A stretch of DNA of 64,000 bases from JAJPKK01 sp963747835 (GTDB lineage Bacteria > Pseudomonadota > Alphaproteobacteria > Rhizobiales > Xanthobacteraceae): the NCBI GenBank assembly GCA_963747835.1, contig CAVVGO010000005.1, positions 1,798,001 to 1,862,000 of the forward strand, written 5' to 3'. Under the pieces are notes generated by a model. It ran no database searches, was not told the DNA's origin, and saw nothing but the letters and a program-made list of their open reading frames with translations. How positions within the stretch are numbered: position 1 is the first letter of the stretch; every line of letters begins with the position of its first letter. This document shows, one piece after another, positions 52,653 to 61,723 of the stretch. The position numbers and the translations under genes were made by a program.

Positions 52653-53369
52653 TTGATCCCCTGGACGCTGCTCGATACCGCACCGGTGCGGGGCGGAGAC
52701 GCCGAACTCCGCCTCCTGCGGCGCGGCGCCGAGTTCTCGATCCGGCTGGGTCAGAACGAACTGATGAACAGTCGCCTCAGCGGATCCGAGGAGGCGCTTG
52801 CCGAAATTGCGTGCGAGAGAATCCGAGCCGTTGCGCAGCCGCGGATATTGATCGGCGGATTAGGCATGGGCTTCACGCTCCGCGCCGCGCTTGCCGTGCT
52901 TGGAAGCGATGCCCGGATCATCGTCGCCGAACTGGTGCCGGCGGTGCTGGCATGGGCCCGGGACTCGATGGCGGAGGTGTTCGGCAAAAGCCTCGCTGAT
53001 CCGCGCGTCAGCGTTCGCGAAGCTGACGTCGGCGACCTGATCCGATCCGGCGGGCAGCCTTTCGATGCGATCATGCTCGACGTCGATAACGGCCCGGACG
53101 GACTGACGCGAGCTTCCAATGATCGGCTGTACGATTTGGAGGGACTGGGCGCCGCCCGCGCGATGCTCCGTCCCGGCGGCGTGCTGGCGGTGTGGTCGTC
53201 CGGACCCAATTCGGACTTTACCCGGCGGCTTCGCAGGGCCGGTTTCGACGTAGACGAGGTTCGCGTCCGCGCGAACGGCTTGCGTGGCGGGGCGCGGCAC
53301 GTGATCTGGATCGCGACCCGCGCCGAGCGCACTGCCCGGTCGAAGGCGCCGGCACAAGCCCGGCGGTAA
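52653..53369 (+). CDS. Spermidine-synthase-like SAM-dependent methyltransferase fold protein
   Basis: A 238-residue cytoplasmic protein with start TTG 52653 (IPWTLLDTAPVRGG...), weak ribosome site. The nucleotide-binding motif is ILIGGLGMGFTLRAAL, followed by an acidic ribose-contact residue in IIVAELVPAVLAWARD and FDAIMLDVDNGPDGLTRASNDRLYD. This is the spermine/spermidine synthase-like family that includes many uncharacterised proteins without polyamine activity. Not obviously linked to its neighbours. Confidence 0.75.
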   Translation: MIPWTLLDTAPVRGGDAELRLLRRGAEFSIRLGQNELMNSRLSGSEEALAEIACERIRAVAQPRILIGGLGMGFTLRAALAVLGSDARIIVAELVPAVLAWARDSMAEVFGKSLADPRVSVREADVGDLIRSGGQPFDAIMLDVDNGPDGLTRASNDRLYDLEGLGAARAMLRPGGVLAVWSSGPNSDFTRRLRRAGFDVDEVRVRANGLRGGARHVIWIATRAERTARSKAPAQARR

Positions 53370-53389
53370 CCGCGATCATTCGACCGCGA

Positions 53390-54769
53390 TCACCCAGAAA
53401 CTTCGGCGACGCTCGGCGCCGCGGGCTCGACCGAGGTCGCGTCACCGGCAAAGCGGACGTACATGGTGGCGCCGGCCGCGATGAAGACCGGCACGGCGGC
53501 GGTAGCGAAGATCGCCTGGCCCGACCAATGCTGTGCCAGCACCGCGCCGCCGAACAACGGACCGAACACCGAGGCGACGCGCCCGGCGCCGAGCGCCCAC
53601 CCGACGCCAGTCGCCCGCATCTCGGTTGGGTACAGCATGGAGGCGAGCGCATTGATGCCGCCCTGGCCGCCGATCACAAACAATCCGGCGCTGAACACAG
53701 CAACTGCTGCAAGCGTCGCGTCGCCGCTCCACAATCCGGTCACCACGATCGCGATACCGGCCGCGATGTAGTTGACGGACAGCACCCGGGTCGGGCCGTA
53801 GCGAACCATGAAGTATCCGAGCGCGAGCGGCGACACGATGCCGCCAAGCGAGAACAGCGCGGCGATCGCGCCCGCGGTCTTCAGGTCGACGCCCGCGAAC
53901 ACCCGCAGGTAGGTCGGCATCCACGAGGCGATCAGGGTGAGCACGAACAGGTTCATGGCGTAGCTCAGCCACAGCAGCAGGGTGCCGGCGGCCCGCCCGT
54001 GCCGGAACAGGGCCACGACCGGCATCGTGCCGGTCTTCTCCTCTCGGATGGTGAAGCCGGTTGTGCCGGCAAGATCGAGCGTCGGGTCGATGCGGCGCAG
54101 CCGCGCCGCGACCTCGTCATCGCGACCGCCCTGCTGGACCAAATAGCGGATCGATTCCGGCAGCCACATGTAGACGATGGCGGCCACCGCGAGCGGCGTG
54201 AGCCCGCCCATCAGGAACGCGGCCCGCCAGCCGTAATGCTCCGCCAGCAGCGCCGCCAGCGAGCCGCCGGCGCCGGCGCCGACCGTGTAGCCCATGAACA
54301 GGATGATGACGAGGATCGGCCGGCTGCGGCGCGAGCAGTATTCCGACGTCACCGCCACGAGGTTGGGCACAACACCGCCGAAGAAGAACGAGGCTGCGAA
54401 CCGAAATGCCGCGAGTCCGGCGACCGAAGTCGCAAGCGTCCCCAGGAGGGTCAGAACGCCGAGCAGCGCCGTGCAGAGAATGATGATATTCCGGCGGCCG
54501 AAGCGGTCCGCGAACGGCGACACCGCGTAGGCGCCGACGCCAAGCCCAATCGTCTGGATCACGAAGATCGAGGTGACGGAGGGTAGCGATACCTTGAAAT
54601 CGGCGGCGATTGCCGGAACAAGGTAGCCGACCACGAACACGTCGTAGCCATCGACCGTCATAACCAGCGTGCACAGCGCGAAGATGAGCGTGCGATAGGT
54701 GCCGAATTTCGGCCGGTCCAGGAACGTGCTCACGTCGAAGACGGCAACGCCGCCCGGTCTGCCGCTCAT
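53390..54769 (-). CDS. MFS transporter, aromatic acid:H+ symporter-like
   Basis: A 459-residue transporter with 12 membrane segments. DGYDVFVVGYLVPAIAADF in helix 1 is the AAHS-family mark. The loop 2-3 motif is PFADRFGRRNIIILCTALLG. FRFAASFFFGGVVPNLVAVTSEY and YPTEMRATGVGWALGAGRVAS follow the same family. Substrates of this group are benzoate-type acids. It is monocistronic and divergent from the TctC receptor at 54987. Confidence 0.85.
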   Translation of the reverse strand: MSGRPGGVAVFDVSTFLDRPKFGTYRTLIFALCTLVMTVDGYDVFVVGYLVPAIAADFKVSLPSVTSIFVIQTIGLGVGAYAVSPFADRFGRRNIIILCTALLGVLTLLGTLATSVAGLAAFRFAASFFFGGVVPNLVAVTSEYCSRRSRPILVIILFMGYTVGAGAGGSLAALLAEHYGWRAAFLMGGLTPLAVAAIVYMWLPESIRYLVQQGGRDDEVAARLRRIDPTLDLAGTTGFTIREEKTGTMPVVALFRHGRAAGTLLLWLSYAMNLFVLTLIASWMPTYLRVFAGVDLKTAGAIAALFSLGGIVSPLALGYFMVRYGPTRVLSVNYIAAGIAIVVTGLWSGDATLAAVAVFSAGLFVIGGQGGINALASMLYPTEMRATGVGWALGAGRVASVFGPLFGGAVLAQHWSGQAIFATAAVPVFIAAGATMYVRFAGDATSVEPAAPSVAEVSG

Positions 54770-54986
54770 GTTTCCTCCCGGCGCGGGCCGTCAGTTGCCC
54801 ACGCTTTTGTGCCGTTTTGCGAAGGCCTACCTTCGGAGCGCGGAGAGGAGGATGAGGCGAACCGCCGCACGCGTCAACTTCAGCCGATACCGGAAGCCGG
54901 CCGGGTGCTGAATCGGCGAAGCGCAGAAGTCATCGTCCGCTTGCTCCGCATGGCGTTACCGATACACTCGTCGGCGGGAGGAACAC

Positions 54987-55961
54987 ATGGTCGAGTTGAC
55001 GCGCCGATCGCTAGTCGGAGCTGCTTTGCTATCGCCGCTCGCGGCGCAGGCACAGCAGAACTGGCCGTCCGGGATTATCCGGATCGTGGTACCATTTCCG
55101 GCCGGTGGGTCGGTCGATACCATCGCGCGCCTTGTCCAGACCGGGTTGCAGCAGCGGCTCGGCACCAACGTCATCGTCGAGAACCGGCCCGGCGCCTCGG
55201 GTTCGACCGGTGCCGCCGCGGTCGCGAAGTCGCCGCCCGACGGGATGTCGTGGCTGATGGTATTCGATACCCACGCGGTCAATCCGTTCCTGTTGCCGAA
55301 CATGCCGTTCGACACCGAGAAGGATCTCGACCCCGTGCTGCTGATCGGCACCGCCCCGAACGTCATCTGCGCGCATCCGTCGCGGCCTTACCGCTCGCTG
55401 GCGGAGGTCATCGCTGCCGCGAAGCAAAAGCCCGAGACCATCACCTACGGCACGGTCGGAGCCGGCAGCATCGGGCATTTGTCGATGACGCTGTTGGGGA
55501 AGCGCGCTGGCATTAAGCTCGTCCACGTGCCGTATCGCGGCGGCGGTCCGCTGCTCAACGACACCATCGCGGGTCATATCGACCTCACGATCGCTTCCAC
55601 AGGCCTCCTCGGGCCTCATCTTTCGGGCGACAAGACGCTGCCGCTGGCCCAGACCGGAAGAGGGCGGCTGGCGGCCTTTCCCGCCATTCCCACCGTGATG
55701 GAGAGCGGATTTCCGGATTTCGAGACCTATGCGTGGTGGGGCCTGTTCGCGCCCGCCGGCACGCCGCATCCGATCGTCGACCGGTTCGGTACCGAAGCTG
55801 TTGCGTCACTTCGCGACGACAGAGTCGAGAAGCAGATCACGGACGTCCAACTGATCACCCTTTCGTTTGGCGGCCCCGAGGTCCTGCGGAAATTCCTCGC
55901 CGAGCAGATGCACATGTGGGCCGACGTCATTCGCGAGAACAACATCAAGGGCGACGCTTGA
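54987..55961 (+). CDS. TctC/Bug-type periplasmic solute receptor
   Basis: A 324-residue receptor from ATG 54987 (GGGAGGA upstream) with a Tat-like leader ELTRRSLVGAALLSPLAAQAQ. Motifs: IIRIVVPFPAGGSVDTIARLVQ, VIVENRPGASGSTGAAAVAKSPPDG, ITYGTVGAGSIGHLSMTLLGK, LVHVPYRGGGPLLNDTIAGHIDL and FPAIPTVMESGFPDFETYAWW. No TctAB partner nearby. Ligand unknown. About 190 bases separate it from secG. Confidence 0.9.
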   Translation: MVELTRRSLVGAALLSPLAAQAQQNWPSGIIRIVVPFPAGGSVDTIARLVQTGLQQRLGTNVIVENRPGASGSTGAAAVAKSPPDGMSWLMVFDTHAVNPFLLPNMPFDTEKDLDPVLLIGTAPNVICAHPSRPYRSLAEVIAAAKQKPETITYGTVGAGSIGHLSMTLLGKRAGIKLVHVPYRGGGPLLNDTIAGHIDLTIASTGLLGPHLSGDKTLPLAQTGRGRLAAFPAIPTVMESGFPDFETYAWWGLFAPAGTPHPIVDRFGTEAVASLRDDRVEKQITDVQLITLSFGGPEVLRKFLAEQMHMWADVIRENNIKGDA

Positions 55962-56150
55962 GACGGATCCCGGCTGCGGGCAGGGGGGCCGAAGCCCGGC
56001 GAGGATGCCGCGGCCGCGGCCATGCGGCGCCCTGGAAATAGCCAGCCGGATCGTGTAATGACCCGCCCAGCTTCCTATATCGGCTAAATCTGCCGGCGCC
56101 GCAGACGACCCGCCGTGTCGCAACCGCCTGGAATTGCAAGAGAACGCGAA

Positions 56151-56555
56151 ATGCTGACTGTCGTCATTGTCATTCATCTCATGATCGTGCTCGCCATGAT
56201 CGGAGTCGTGCTGCTGCAGAAGTCGGAAGGCGGTGGCCTCGGCATGGGGGGCAGCGGCGGCGGCGGATTCATGTCGAGCCGCGGCACCGCCAACGTGCTG
56301 ACCCGCACCACCGCGATCCTGGCGCTGGGCTTCTTCGTTACCAGCCTGGTGCTCTCGATCCTGGCGGGGTTCGACCGTAAGCCGCGCTCGATCCTCCCGA
56401 CGGCAGGTGGCGCGCCGACTGCTCCGGGTCCCGGCGCAGCGCTGCCGCCGCTCGACACCGGGCCGCTGACGGTACCGCCGGCCGGAGGTGGTGCGCAGCC
56501 GGCTGCCCCGCCAGCCGAGGGTGGCGGCGTCCCGCAGGTGCCGCGGTCGCAGTGA
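56151..56555 (+). CDS. secG: Protein translocase subunit SecG
   Basis: A 134-residue inner-membrane component of the SecYEG channel. Start ATG 56151: two membrane helices, MLTVVIVIHLMIVLAMIGVVLLQ and TAILALGFFVTSLVLSILAG, flank the conserved loop KSEGGGLGMGGSGGGGFMSSRGTANVLTRTT. The Ala/Pro/Gly-rich cytoplasmic tail is long, as in other Rhizobiales. It is followed by a terminator and then pyrG; in relatives tpiA lies directly upstream but here a TctC gene does. Confidence 0.95.
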   Translation: MLTVVIVIHLMIVLAMIGVVLLQKSEGGGLGMGGSGGGGFMSSRGTANVLTRTTAILALGFFVTSLVLSILAGFDRKPRSILPTAGGAPTAPGPGAALPPLDTGPLTVPPAGGGAQPAAPPAEGGGVPQVPRSQ

Positions 56556-56562
56556 CGAGCAA

Positions 56563-56592
56563 AAGGGCCGGGGTTCCGGCCCTTCGATTTTT
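56563..56592 (+). terminator. Rho-independent terminator after secG
   Basis: AAGGGCCGG (56563-56571) pairs with CCGGCCCTT (56576-56584), loop of four, followed by CGATTTTT. Confidence 0.85.
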
Positions 56593-56762
56593 GCGGGTCA
56601 GGCAGGCGGCGCTCGCACTGGCGCGGGAGAAACCTTAGAGGAACGGCGCAATTTGCTGATCTTAAACCATAAAATGATGCTGCCCACAGCCGTGGATAAG
56701 ATTCGCCGCAAGCCGCCATGGCTCTCGTCAAATCGCCGGCGTCGGACTACAAGTTAAGTCCC

Positions 56763-58388
56763 ATGGCGCGGTTCATATTCATCACCGGCGGCGTGGTCTC
56801 TTCGCTTGGCAAAGGCCTGGGTTCGGCGGCGCTGGGCGCGCTGTTGCAGGCGCGCGGCTATTCGGTGCGCCTACGCAAGCTCGACCCTTACCTCAACGTC
56901 GATCCCGGTACCATGTCGCCCTACCAGCATGGCGAGGTGTTCGTCACCGACGACGGTGCCGAGACCGACCTCGATCTCGGCCATTACGAGCGCTTCACCG
57001 GCCGCCCGGCGACCCGCCAGGACAACATCACCACCGGGCGCATCTACCAGGACATTCTCGCCAAGGAGCGCCGCGGCGACTATCTCGGCGCCACCATCCA
57101 GGTGATCCCCCACGTCACCAATGCCATCAAGGATTTCATCCGCGACGGAACCGAGGATTTTGATTTCGTTCTGGTCGAGATCGGCGGCACTGTCGGCGAC
57201 ATCGAGGGCCTTCCGTTCTTCGAGGCGATCCGCCAACTCGGCAATGAATTGCCGCGGCACGGCGCCGTCTACATCCACCTCACGCTGCTGCCGTTCATAA
57301 CGTCGGCGGGCGAGCTCAAGACCAAGCCGACCCAGCATTCCGTCAAGGAGCTGCGCTCGATCGGCATCCAGCCGGACATCCTGTTGTGCCGCTCCGACCG
57401 GCCGATCCCCAAGGAGGAGAAGCGCAAGCTGTCGCTGTTCTGCAATGTGCGTGAATCCGCCGTGATCGAGGCGCTCGACGTCGACAACATCTACGCGGTG
57501 CCGGAGGCCTATCACGCCGCCGGGCTCGACACCGAGGTACTGGCCGCGTTCGGGATCGAGTCGCCGCCGCCCGACCTTACGCGCTGGCGCGTCATCAACG
57601 AGCGCATCCGCAACCCGGAAGGCGCCGTCACCATCGCGGTGGTCGGCAAATACACCGGGCTCAAGGACGCCTATAAGTCGCTGATCGAAGCGCTGTCCCA
57701 CGGCGGCATCGCCAACAAGGTCAAGGTCGACGTCGACTGGATCGAGAGCGAGGTGTTCGAGCGCGAGGACCCGGCGCCGTTCCTGGAGCACGTTCACGGC
57801 ATCCTGGTGCCGGGCGGTTTCGGCCAGCGCGGCGCCGAGGGCAAGATCCGCGCGGCGCAGTTTGCCCGCGAGCGCCAGGTACCGTATTTCGGCATCTGCT
57901 TCGGCATGCAGATGGCCGTGATCGAGGCAACACGCAACCTGGTCGGCATCGCGGACGCGAACTCCAGCGAATTCGGCCCGACCACGCAGCCGGTCGTCGG
58001 TCTGATGACGGAATGGCTCAAAGGCAACGAATTGCAGAAGCGCGGCATCACTGGCGATCTCGGCGGCACCATGCGGCTCGGTGCCTACACGGCGCTGCTC
58101 GAACGCGGGAGCCACGTCGCGGAAATCTACCACAAGGCCGAAATCTCGGAGCGACACCGCCACCGCTACGAGGTCAACACCGCCTACAAGGACCGGTTGG
58201 AGCAGCACGGCATGCGCTTTAGCGGCATGTCGCCGGACGCGCTGCTGCCCGAGATCATCGAATATGCCGACCATCCCTGGTTCATCGGCGTGCAGTTCCA
58301 TCCCGAATTGAAGTCGCGCCCGTTCGAGCCGCATCCGTTGTTCGCCTCGTTCATCGAGGCCGCGGTGGTGCAGAGCCGGCTGGTGTAG
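56763..58388 (+). CDS. pyrG: CTP synthase
   Basis: A 541-residue enzyme making CTP from UTP, ATP and glutamine. Start ATG 56763 (ARFIFITGGVVSSLGKGLGSAA, the canonical N-terminus); an in-frame ATG at 56718 would add 15 non-conserved residues. Synthetase domain: SVRLRKLDPYLNVDPGTMSP, EIGGTVGDIEGLPFFEAIRQ, SDRPIPKEEKRKLSLFCNV. Glutaminase domain: LVPGGFGQRGAEGK, PYFGICFGMQMAVIEATRN (nucleophile Cys) and GVQFHPELKSRP (His-Glu). Intact, normal length; the locus with secG and kdsA is conserved in alphaproteobacteria. Confidence 0.97.
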   Translation: MARFIFITGGVVSSLGKGLGSAALGALLQARGYSVRLRKLDPYLNVDPGTMSPYQHGEVFVTDDGAETDLDLGHYERFTGRPATRQDNITTGRIYQDILAKERRGDYLGATIQVIPHVTNAIKDFIRDGTEDFDFVLVEIGGTVGDIEGLPFFEAIRQLGNELPRHGAVYIHLTLLPFITSAGELKTKPTQHSVKELRSIGIQPDILLCRSDRPIPKEEKRKLSLFCNVRESAVIEALDVDNIYAVPEAYHAAGLDTEVLAAFGIESPPPDLTRWRVINERIRNPEGAVTIAVVGKYTGLKDAYKSLIEALSHGGIANKVKVDVDWIESEVFEREDPAPFLEHVHGILVPGGFGQRGAEGKIRAAQFARERQVPYFGICFGMQMAVIEATRNLVGIADANSSEFGPTTQPVVGLMTEWLKGNELQKRGITGDLGGTMRLGAYTALLERGSHVAEIYHKAEISERHRHRYEVNTAYKDRLEQHGMRFSGMSPDALLPEIIEYADHPWFIGVQFHPELKSRPFEPHPLFASFIEAAVVQSRLV

Positions 58389-58471
58389 AATTCGGCAACG
58401 CGGAGCTGCGGTCAGCGCTCATTGACCAACACGGCGCGCCCCGGCATGGTCCGCCATTCAGGACCAATTGA

Positions 58472-59338
58472 ATGAACGTTATTGATAGCCGCACGCCCAA
58501 CCCAATCGTCGCTGCCGGCGCGGTCCGGTTCGGCAATGATCTGCCGCTGGCGCTGATCGCCGGCCCCTGCGTGCTCGAAAGCCGCGGTCATGCGCTCGAC
58601 ATGGCGGGCGCACTGAAGGACATCACGGCGCGGCTCGGGATCGGTCTCGTCTACAAAAGCTCGTTCGACAAGGCGAACCGCACCAGCGCCGCGAGCGCGC
58701 GCGGCGTCGGGCTCGAGGGGGCGCTGGCGGTGTTCGAGGAACTCCGCGCCAAGCTCGGCCTCCCGATCCTCACCGACGTTCATGAAAGCGAGCAATGCGC
58801 CGAGGTGGCGGCGGTCGTCGACGTGCTGCAAATCCCCGCTTTCCTGTGCCGCCAGACCGACCTTCTGGTGGCGGCCGCCCGTACCGGCCGCGCCGTGAAT
58901 GTCAAGAAAGGCCAGTTCCTCGCGCCCTGGGACATGACCAATGTGGTGGCCAAGATCACGGGCGCCGGCAATCCGAACGTGCTGGTGACCGAGCGCGGCG
59001 CTTCATTCGGCTACAACACGCTGGTCTCCGACATGCGCGCTTTGCCGATCCTGGCGCGCACCGGCGCGCCGGTGATCTTCGACGCCACCCATTCGGTGCA
59101 GCAGCCCGGCGGTCGCGGCACGGCGTCGGGCGGCGAACGTGAATTCGTGCCGGTGCTGGCACGCGCCGCCGTCGCGGTAGGCGTTGCCGGCGTATTCATC
59201 GAGACCCATCAGGATCCGGATCGTGCGCCGTCCGACGGTCCCAACATGGTGCCGCTCGGGGACATGGAAGATTTGCTGAGGCGGCTGATCGCGTTTGACC
59301 AACTCGCCAAGGAGCCTGGCGGGCTCGCGGCGCGATGA
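58472..59338 (+). CDS. kdsA: 3-deoxy-8-phosphooctulonate synthase (KDO8P synthase)
   Basis: A 288-residue enzyme condensing arabinose 5-phosphate with phosphoenolpyruvate for KDO, a lipopolysaccharide core sugar. Motifs: LIAGPCVLESRGHALDMAG, YKSSFDKANRTSAASARGVGLE, TDVHESEQCAEVAAVVDVLQIPAFLCRQTDLLVAAARTG, VNVKKGQFLAPWD, and VIFDATHSVQQPGG. About 83 bases after pyrG. The stop overlaps the ATG of the following MFS gene (ATGA at 59335-59338). In relatives eno usually follows; here it does not. Confidence 0.97.
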   Translation: MNVIDSRTPNPIVAAGAVRFGNDLPLALIAGPCVLESRGHALDMAGALKDITARLGIGLVYKSSFDKANRTSAASARGVGLEGALAVFEELRAKLGLPILTDVHESEQCAEVAAVVDVLQIPAFLCRQTDLLVAAARTGRAVNVKKGQFLAPWDMTNVVAKITGAGNPNVLVTERGASFGYNTLVSDMRALPILARTGAPVIFDATHSVQQPGGRGTASGGEREFVPVLARAAVAVGVAGVFIETHQDPDRAPSDGPNMVPLGDMEDLLRRLIAFDQLAKEPGGLAAR

Positions 59339-60531
59339 TCTCGCCGTCCGGTCGCGACATACCGGCCGCGGCGCGGCGCGTTCTCGCCATCACGGCGCTG
59401 GGAAATTTCGCCTCCAGCCTGTTCATGCGGGCGATCGACCCGATGATCCCGCAGGTCGCCCACGATCTTGCCACCGACCCGGCGACCGTCGCGCTGCTCG
59501 GTACCGCCTTCGCGCTGCCCTATGCGGTGCTGCAGCCGGTGCTCGGGCCGCTCGCCGACATGATCGGCAAGACCCGGCTGATGACGATCTGCCTCGGCGT
59601 CCTGGTGATGATGGGATTCGTCGGCGCGGCGGCGCCGAATTTCCAGGTGCTGTTGGCGAGCCGGGTCGCAACCGGCATCGCGGCCGGTGGCATATTTCCG
59701 ACCGCGCTCGCGGTCGCGGGCGACCTGGTGCCGATCCACCAGCGCCAGGTCGCGATCAGCCGTCTGCTGGCGGCCGGCATGATCGGCAACCTGCTCGGTA
59801 CTCCGATGGCGGGAATTCTCGGCGATCTCATCGGCTGGCGTTTCGTCCTCGCGGTCATCGGCCTGCTGTGCATGGCGACCTTCATCACCGCCGTGATCGG
59901 ATTTCGCGGCGTTGCGGCGAAGTCGGGGGCGGGCCTTGACATCGCCGGCGCCATGAAGGGGTACCGAACGATCTTCCAAAATCCGCAGGCAAAATATTGC
60001 TTCGGCGCCGTGTTGCTCGAAGGCACGTTCGTGATGGGGATTTTCCCGTATGTGGCGCTGGTGCTGCGGGCGAACGGCGAGCCGCGCGCCATGATCGCCG
60101 GCCTCGTCATTGCGGGGTTCGCGCTCGGCGGCGTGATCTATTCGCTGAGCGTTTCGCGCCTGCTGCCGCGGATCGGCGAGCGCGGCCTGATGCTCACCGG
60201 TGCGGGCTTCATGGGCTGCGCCCTGCTGGCAGTGGGTTTGAATGCGCCGTGGCAGGTCGAGGCAGTCGAGTTCCTGTTTCTCGGTTGCGGCTTCTACATG
60301 ATGCACGGCGTCATCCAGATCTACGCCACCGAGCTTGCGCCGGCCGCGCGCGGCTCAGCCGCCGCGGTGCACTCTGGATTCTTCTGCCTCGGCCTCGCGA
60401 TCGGCCCGGTCTATTTCGGCTACGGCTTGGCCAATGCGGGCCTGCTGCCGACGGTCGCGCTGTCCGCCGCAGTCATTTTTGCAGTGGGCTATGTCTGCTC
60501 GATAAAGCTGCACCGTCAGCGGCCGGGGTGA
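59335..60531 (+). CDS. MFS transporter
   Basis: A 398-residue transporter of 12 segments. MIGKTRLMTICLGVLVMMGF is the loop 2-3 region (the canonical G-RxGRR is reduced), and FQVLLASRVATGIAAGGIFPTALAVAGDLV is the helix 4-5 region. It resembles the DHA1 drug-efflux or sugar-like group; no substrate can be named. The ATGA overlap with kdsA means it is translated from the same mRNA. Intact. Confidence 0.85.
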   Translation: MISPSGRDIPAAARRVLAITALGNFASSLFMRAIDPMIPQVAHDLATDPATVALLGTAFALPYAVLQPVLGPLADMIGKTRLMTICLGVLVMMGFVGAAAPNFQVLLASRVATGIAAGGIFPTALAVAGDLVPIHQRQVAISRLLAAGMIGNLLGTPMAGILGDLIGWRFVLAVIGLLCMATFITAVIGFRGVAAKSGAGLDIAGAMKGYRTIFQNPQAKYCFGAVLLEGTFVMGIFPYVALVLRANGEPRAMIAGLVIAGFALGGVIYSLSVSRLLPRIGERGLMLTGAGFMGCALLAVGLNAPWQVEAVEFLFLGCGFYMMHGVIQIYATELAPAARGSAAAVHSGFFCLGLAIGPVYFGYGLANAGLLPTVALSAAVIFAVGYVCSIKLHRQRPG

Positions 60532-60553
60532 TCCGATCGTAGAAATATCGGGG

Positions 60554-60570
60554 GTCTTACTTGGTAAGAC
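60554..60570. repeat. Inverted repeat GTCTTAC-TTG-GTAAGAC
   Basis: A perfect 7-bp arm inverted repeat with a 3-base centre, 22 bases after the MFS stop. No T run follows, so it is either a weak terminator or a protein-binding site. Confidence 0.5.
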
Positions 60571-60715
60571 TTCGCGCCGGCGCCGCGAGTGTTGCCAAAT
60601 TACAACAACGTTAGGGTTAACGCGCTTCGGCTTTAGAAAATCCTTGGTTGCGCCCCCGCGGTTGCTTGCCGGTCCATGCACCCGCGAGTAAACTCAACTA
60701 GGCCTTGGGGGTACT

Positions 60716-61654
60716 ATGAAGCTGCGTAGAACCTTTCTTCGGACAACGATGCTGTCCAGCATTGGCGGCGGAGCTTTCCTCACCGGCGTTGCCGCGCCCG
60801 CCGCGGACCTGAGTTTGTACACAAAGGAGCCCGCGCCGAGCTTTGCGTACCCGGCGACATTGCCGGCGGTTGACGGCATCAACGGAAAGATCGAGGGCTT
60901 CGGCGGGTCGATCGGACAACAAACCGTATACGGAACGCAGGGCGCGCTGTCGATCCCGCTCGGCGGACAATACGGCGCTCAGATTGACGGCGTTCTGGGG
61001 AATTGGGGCGATCATAGCTTTGAAAACATTGCTCCCCATCTGTTTTGGCGCAATCCGACTCAAGGACTGATCGGGCTCTACACGAGCCATACTTTGTGGG
61101 ACCAGTTCGGCGGCATTTATGTCGGTCAGGTGGCCGGTGAGGGAGAATATTACTGGGGCGCTTGGACGCTCCAGGGCATTGCCGGTGTCGAATACGGAAA
61201 CTCCAAAACCAACGTGACGTTCCTGCCGACTGGCACCGCGTTCCAGACTTTCGACATCAAGACGCGGTTCATGGATCAGATCAACCTCAAGTACTACGTC
61301 AATCCTAATTGGGACGTGTACGTGGGCCACCGTTACCTTGGCGGCAAAAATACGCTCGCGCTCGGATCGGAGGTTGTACTTCCGGTAGCGTTGGGCAGGG
61401 GCGTCGTCGCCTCGGCCTTCGTCGAGGGCCGCGTCGGCGAGACGCAGTCCGAGGGCATCTGGGGCGGTCTCAAGCTCTACTTCGGGCAGAAGGACAAGTC
61501 GCTTATGGACCGGCAGCGCCAGGACGACCCGACTACCTGGTCGCTTGGTACGCTGAGCACGATCAACAGTTCGTTCAAACAGACCTTTGTCCCCAATCCG
61601 ACGTCGACGCCGCCGACGAAGACGATGAGCAGCTGTTCAGGTTCCTGTCTCTGA
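60716..61654 (+). CDS. Outer-membrane-like secreted protein of unknown family
   Basis: A 312-residue protein from ATG 60716 (signal peptide ...GAFLTGVAAPAA-D). The mature part begins LSLYTKEPAPSFAYPATLPAVDG, the AD-L-x-x-K-x-P pattern of many Rhizobiales outer-membrane proteins, followed by alternating strands rich in Gly, Tyr and Trp (YGTQGALSIPLGGQYGAQIDGVLGNWGDH, YYVNPNWDVYVGHRYLGGKN). The C-terminus (LMDRQRQDD... MSSCSGSCL) has a Cys-Ser-Gly cluster. Probably an eight- to twelve-strand barrel; no family recognised. Confidence 0.65.
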   Translation: MKLRRTFLRTTMLSSIGGGAFLTGVAAPAADLSLYTKEPAPSFAYPATLPAVDGINGKIEGFGGSIGQQTVYGTQGALSIPLGGQYGAQIDGVLGNWGDHSFENIAPHLFWRNPTQGLIGLYTSHTLWDQFGGIYVGQVAGEGEYYWGAWTLQGIAGVEYGNSKTNVTFLPTGTAFQTFDIKTRFMDQINLKYYVNPNWDVYVGHRYLGGKNTLALGSEVVLPVALGRGVVASAFVEGRVGETQSEGIWGGLKLYFGQKDKSLMDRQRQDDPTTWSLGTLSTINSSFKQTFVPNPTSTPPTKTMSSCSGSCL

Positions 61655-61723
61655 TAGTTCGTTCGGTGAACATCCAGCAACCTACGCCTTTCTGTGCGAT
61701 GGCTGCATCGTGAGACTCTGGGG

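Noticed and set aside
53192..54586. A 464-codon frame opposite the MFS transporter gene
   Set aside because: Low-complexity basic/acidic repeats, antisense to a well-defined 12-helix transporter.
56871..58334. A 487-codon frame opposite pyrG
   Set aside because: Shadow of the pyrG codon pattern; no motif.
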